DNA of 64,000 nucleotides, taken from NCBI RefSeq assembly GCF_002777965.1, contig NZ_NGVR01000008.1, positions 1 to 64,000 on the forward strand, in the 5' to 3' direction. Numbering within the stretch: the stretch's first letter is position 1; the number at the start of each line of letters is the position of its first letter. A program made the position numbers and the translations under genes. This DNA comes from Proteus columbae. Its GTDB lineage: Bacteria > Pseudomonadota > Gammaproteobacteria > Enterobacterales > Enterobacteriaceae. The notes under the pieces are model-generated. The model worked only from the letters and a program-made list of their open reading frames with translations, did not search any database and was not told the origin of the DNA. Of this stretch, positions 62,703 to 64,000 are shown piece after piece.

Positions 62703-63374
62703 GTGAAAGTAAAAATCATCTTTTCTTTGGCAATTTTGCTTCTTGCTGGTTGTGCTGATAATGCTCGTCAACCTGTTCAAAAAGAAACATCACGATTCTT
62801 AAGCCAAAAACCAGTAGAGAATCGCGTTAATAATGCTTCAATCTCAACGGCACAATGGAGATCAACACCTTTTGATAACCATATACAGCAGGCATCAAGC
62901 CGTTACGATGTTGATGAAACATTAATTAAGGCGATTATCCAAGTTGAGTCAAACTTTAGACCTGAAGTTATTAGCAAATCAAATGCAGTTGGATTAATGC
63001 AAATTAAAGCATCAACTGCGGGAAGAGATGTCTACCAAAATAGAGGTAAGGCAGGGCAACCAACAACGGCTCAACTAAAAGATCCCGCCATTAATATCGA
63101 CTTGGGTACAGCTTATATTCAATTATTAAGAGAGCGTCACCTTGTTGGTATTGCCGATCCTGAAACACTTTATTACGCCACTATCCTTGCTTATGTGAAT
63201 GGCGCAGGCGCTCTTTTAAGAACATTTGATAAAGATAGAGACAATGCTATTGCTAAAATTAATTCAATGAGTGCGGATGATTTTTATCGTTATGTTGAAA
63301 AAAATCATCCAGCTTCTCAAGCGCCGCGTTATTTAGCAAAAGTGAGAGCGGCTTACCATGCAGGTGATAATTAA
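62703..63374 (+). CDS. emtA: Membrane-bound lytic murein transglycosylase EmtA
   Basis: 223 residues. The lipoprotein signal ends LLLAGCADN (Cys17), so it is attached to the outer membrane. The SLT domain has the catalytic Glu in [15 protein letters not shown] and the landmarks [12 protein letters not shown] and [12 protein letters not shown], as in E. coli EmtA (the match includes KASTxGRDVY). It cleaves murein endolytically. The linker of about 40 residues after the lipobox is longer than in E. coli (223 versus 203 residues overall). Confidence 0.93.
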   Translation: MKVKIIFSLAILLLAGCADNARQPVQKETSRFLSQKPVENRVNNASISTAQWRSTPFDNHIQQASSRYDVDETLIKAIIQVESNFRPEVISKSNAVGLMQIKASTAGRDVYQNRGKAGQPTTAQLKDPAINIDLGTAYIQLLRERHLVGIADPETLYYATILAYVNGAGALLRTFDKDRDNAIAKINSMSADDFYRYVEKNHPASQAPRYLAKVRAAYHAGDN

Positions 63375-64000
63375 TCTGGCAAATTAGCGGCTGCTTGAGC
63401 CTGTTTTAATAAAGCAGGCAAATCAGCAATAATTTCAAGAACGCCGTTGATCATAAACTGAACGCCCATACAAATTAATAAAAATCCCATTACGCGAGAA
63501 ATAGCGTCAATACCACTGTGGCCTAAATACTTCATAATGCTGGTGGAGCCGCGAAGTGATACCCAAACAATAACGCTAATTAAAAAGAAGCTTGTCACTG
63601 GGGCGATATACAATACCCATTGTGCAATATCAGTACGTGAAGGAATTGAAGCCGCCGTACTGATTATCATTGCTATCGTTCCTGGACCTGCTGTACTTGG
63701 CATTGCTAAAGGAACAAAGGCAATATTCGGCTCTTTGGGATTACGATGTGGATTGTTATCGTCTGAAATAGGATCATCGACATTAGGTGTATTTGGAAAC
63801 AGCATACTAAAGCCAATAAAGGCAACTATCATTCCACCTGCAATACGAAGACCGGGGATCGAAATACCAAAGGTTGTCATTATGATCCGTCCCGCATAGA
63901 ACGCGATGGTCATAATGAGGAAAATATACACACACGCCATTAAGGATTGTTGATTACGTTGTTCCTTTGTCATATTGCCTGAAAGGCCAAGCCAAAGAGC
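63371..64000 (-). CDS. marC: MarC family inner-membrane protein, 5' end outside window
   Basis: The C-terminal 209 or so residues are inside the window; the frame is open to the window end with ALWLGLSGN preceding [18 protein letters not shown], where E. coli MarC has ALFLGLAGN. Further matches are [37 protein letters not shown] and [16 protein letters not shown]. About six membrane helices are predicted. MarC has an uncertain role; earlier claims of drug resistance were withdrawn. It is convergent with emtA and overlaps its stop by four bases. Confidence 0.93.
   Translation of the reverse strand, partial: ALWLGLSGNMTKEQRNQQSLMACVYIFLIMTIAFYAGRIIMTTFGISIPGLRIAGGMIVAFIGFSMLFPNTPNVDDPISDDNNPHRNPKEPNIAFVPLAMPSTAGPGTIAMIISTAASIPSRTDIAQWVLYIAPVTSFFLISVIVWVSLRGSTSIMKYLGHSGIDAISRVMGFLLICMGVQFMINGVLEIIADLPALLKQAQAAANLPD

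Noticed and set aside
1-64000. CRISPR arrays, tRNA or rRNA genes, complete insertion sequences
   Set aside because: No regularly spaced repeats, no tRNA-like cloverleaf sequence noticed, and no transposase gene recognised by reading; the integrase tail at 15 kb is the only recombinase trace.

Overview
The window looks like a Proteus chromosome (P. mirabilis or a close relative). It is AT-rich. It encodes a 287-residue lipase whose catalytic serine falls at position 79 as in the Proteus lipase. Its housekeeping blocks have enterobacterial gene order: yobA-yebZ-yebY-sdsR-yebV-letBA-msrC-proQ-prc-htpX, tcyP-ydjM-hxpB-yniB-yniA, sitABCD, emtA and marC. No tRNA, rRNA or CRISPR array was seen.

Positions 1-15.2 kb are the right part of a defective lambdoid prophage. 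Replication and regulatory genes come first (O-like protein, KilA-N protein, DUF968 nuclease-like protein, antiterminator Q). A cold-shock gene follows, with a cspA-type leader and a YmcF-like small ORF that lacks a normal start codon. The stretch between Q and the lysis genes (about 3.9-11.7 kb) is filled with cargo: an Hsp20 chaperone with a sigma-32-like promoter, a P-loop kinase, an AbiV-family abortive infection gene, an unknown gene, a GC-richer Gabija-type OLD nuclease/UvrD helicase pair and, on the minus strand, a RyhB-like Fur-controlled small RNA. A phage-21-type lysis cassette follows (pinholin with dual start, SAR endolysin, nested Rz/Rz1). No terminase, capsid or tail genes follow it, and a decayed integrase tail lies at about 15.0-15.2 kb.

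Positions 15.3-31.3 kb are an accessory region of small, AT-rich, mostly single genes: IbrB/IbrA, a methyltransferase, an orphan pertussis-like (SubB/PltB-type) toxin B subunit, an MliC-type lysozyme inhibitor, an Imm33-like protein, selenium-linked yedE with a DUF3343 partner, lipoproteins, an AAA ATPase, a ParD-like/methionine aminopeptidase pair, a second orphan Q-like antiterminator, the lipase and an orphan HicB-like regulator.

Positions 31.6-40.9 kb carry a PHP phosphatase (ycdX), a chemoreceptor, an orphan NqrE, a CYTH-domain protein, a DUF2628 protein, a universal stress protein, ferritin and the yobA-yebZ-yebY copper-type operon. From 41 kb to the end the content is core genome: sRNA SdsR, the LetAB lipid-transport system (LetB with six rather than seven MCE repeats), RNA chaperone ProQ, proteases Prc and HtpX, cystine transporter TcyP, a LexA-boxed ydjM and the Fur-boxed SitABCD Mn/Fe transporter.

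The most notable items are the prophage-borne RyhB-like sRNA, the defence cargo next to it, the orphan AB5-type B subunit and the non-AUG cold-shock small ORF. Family names and E. coli comparisons come from memory of those families; no database search was run.
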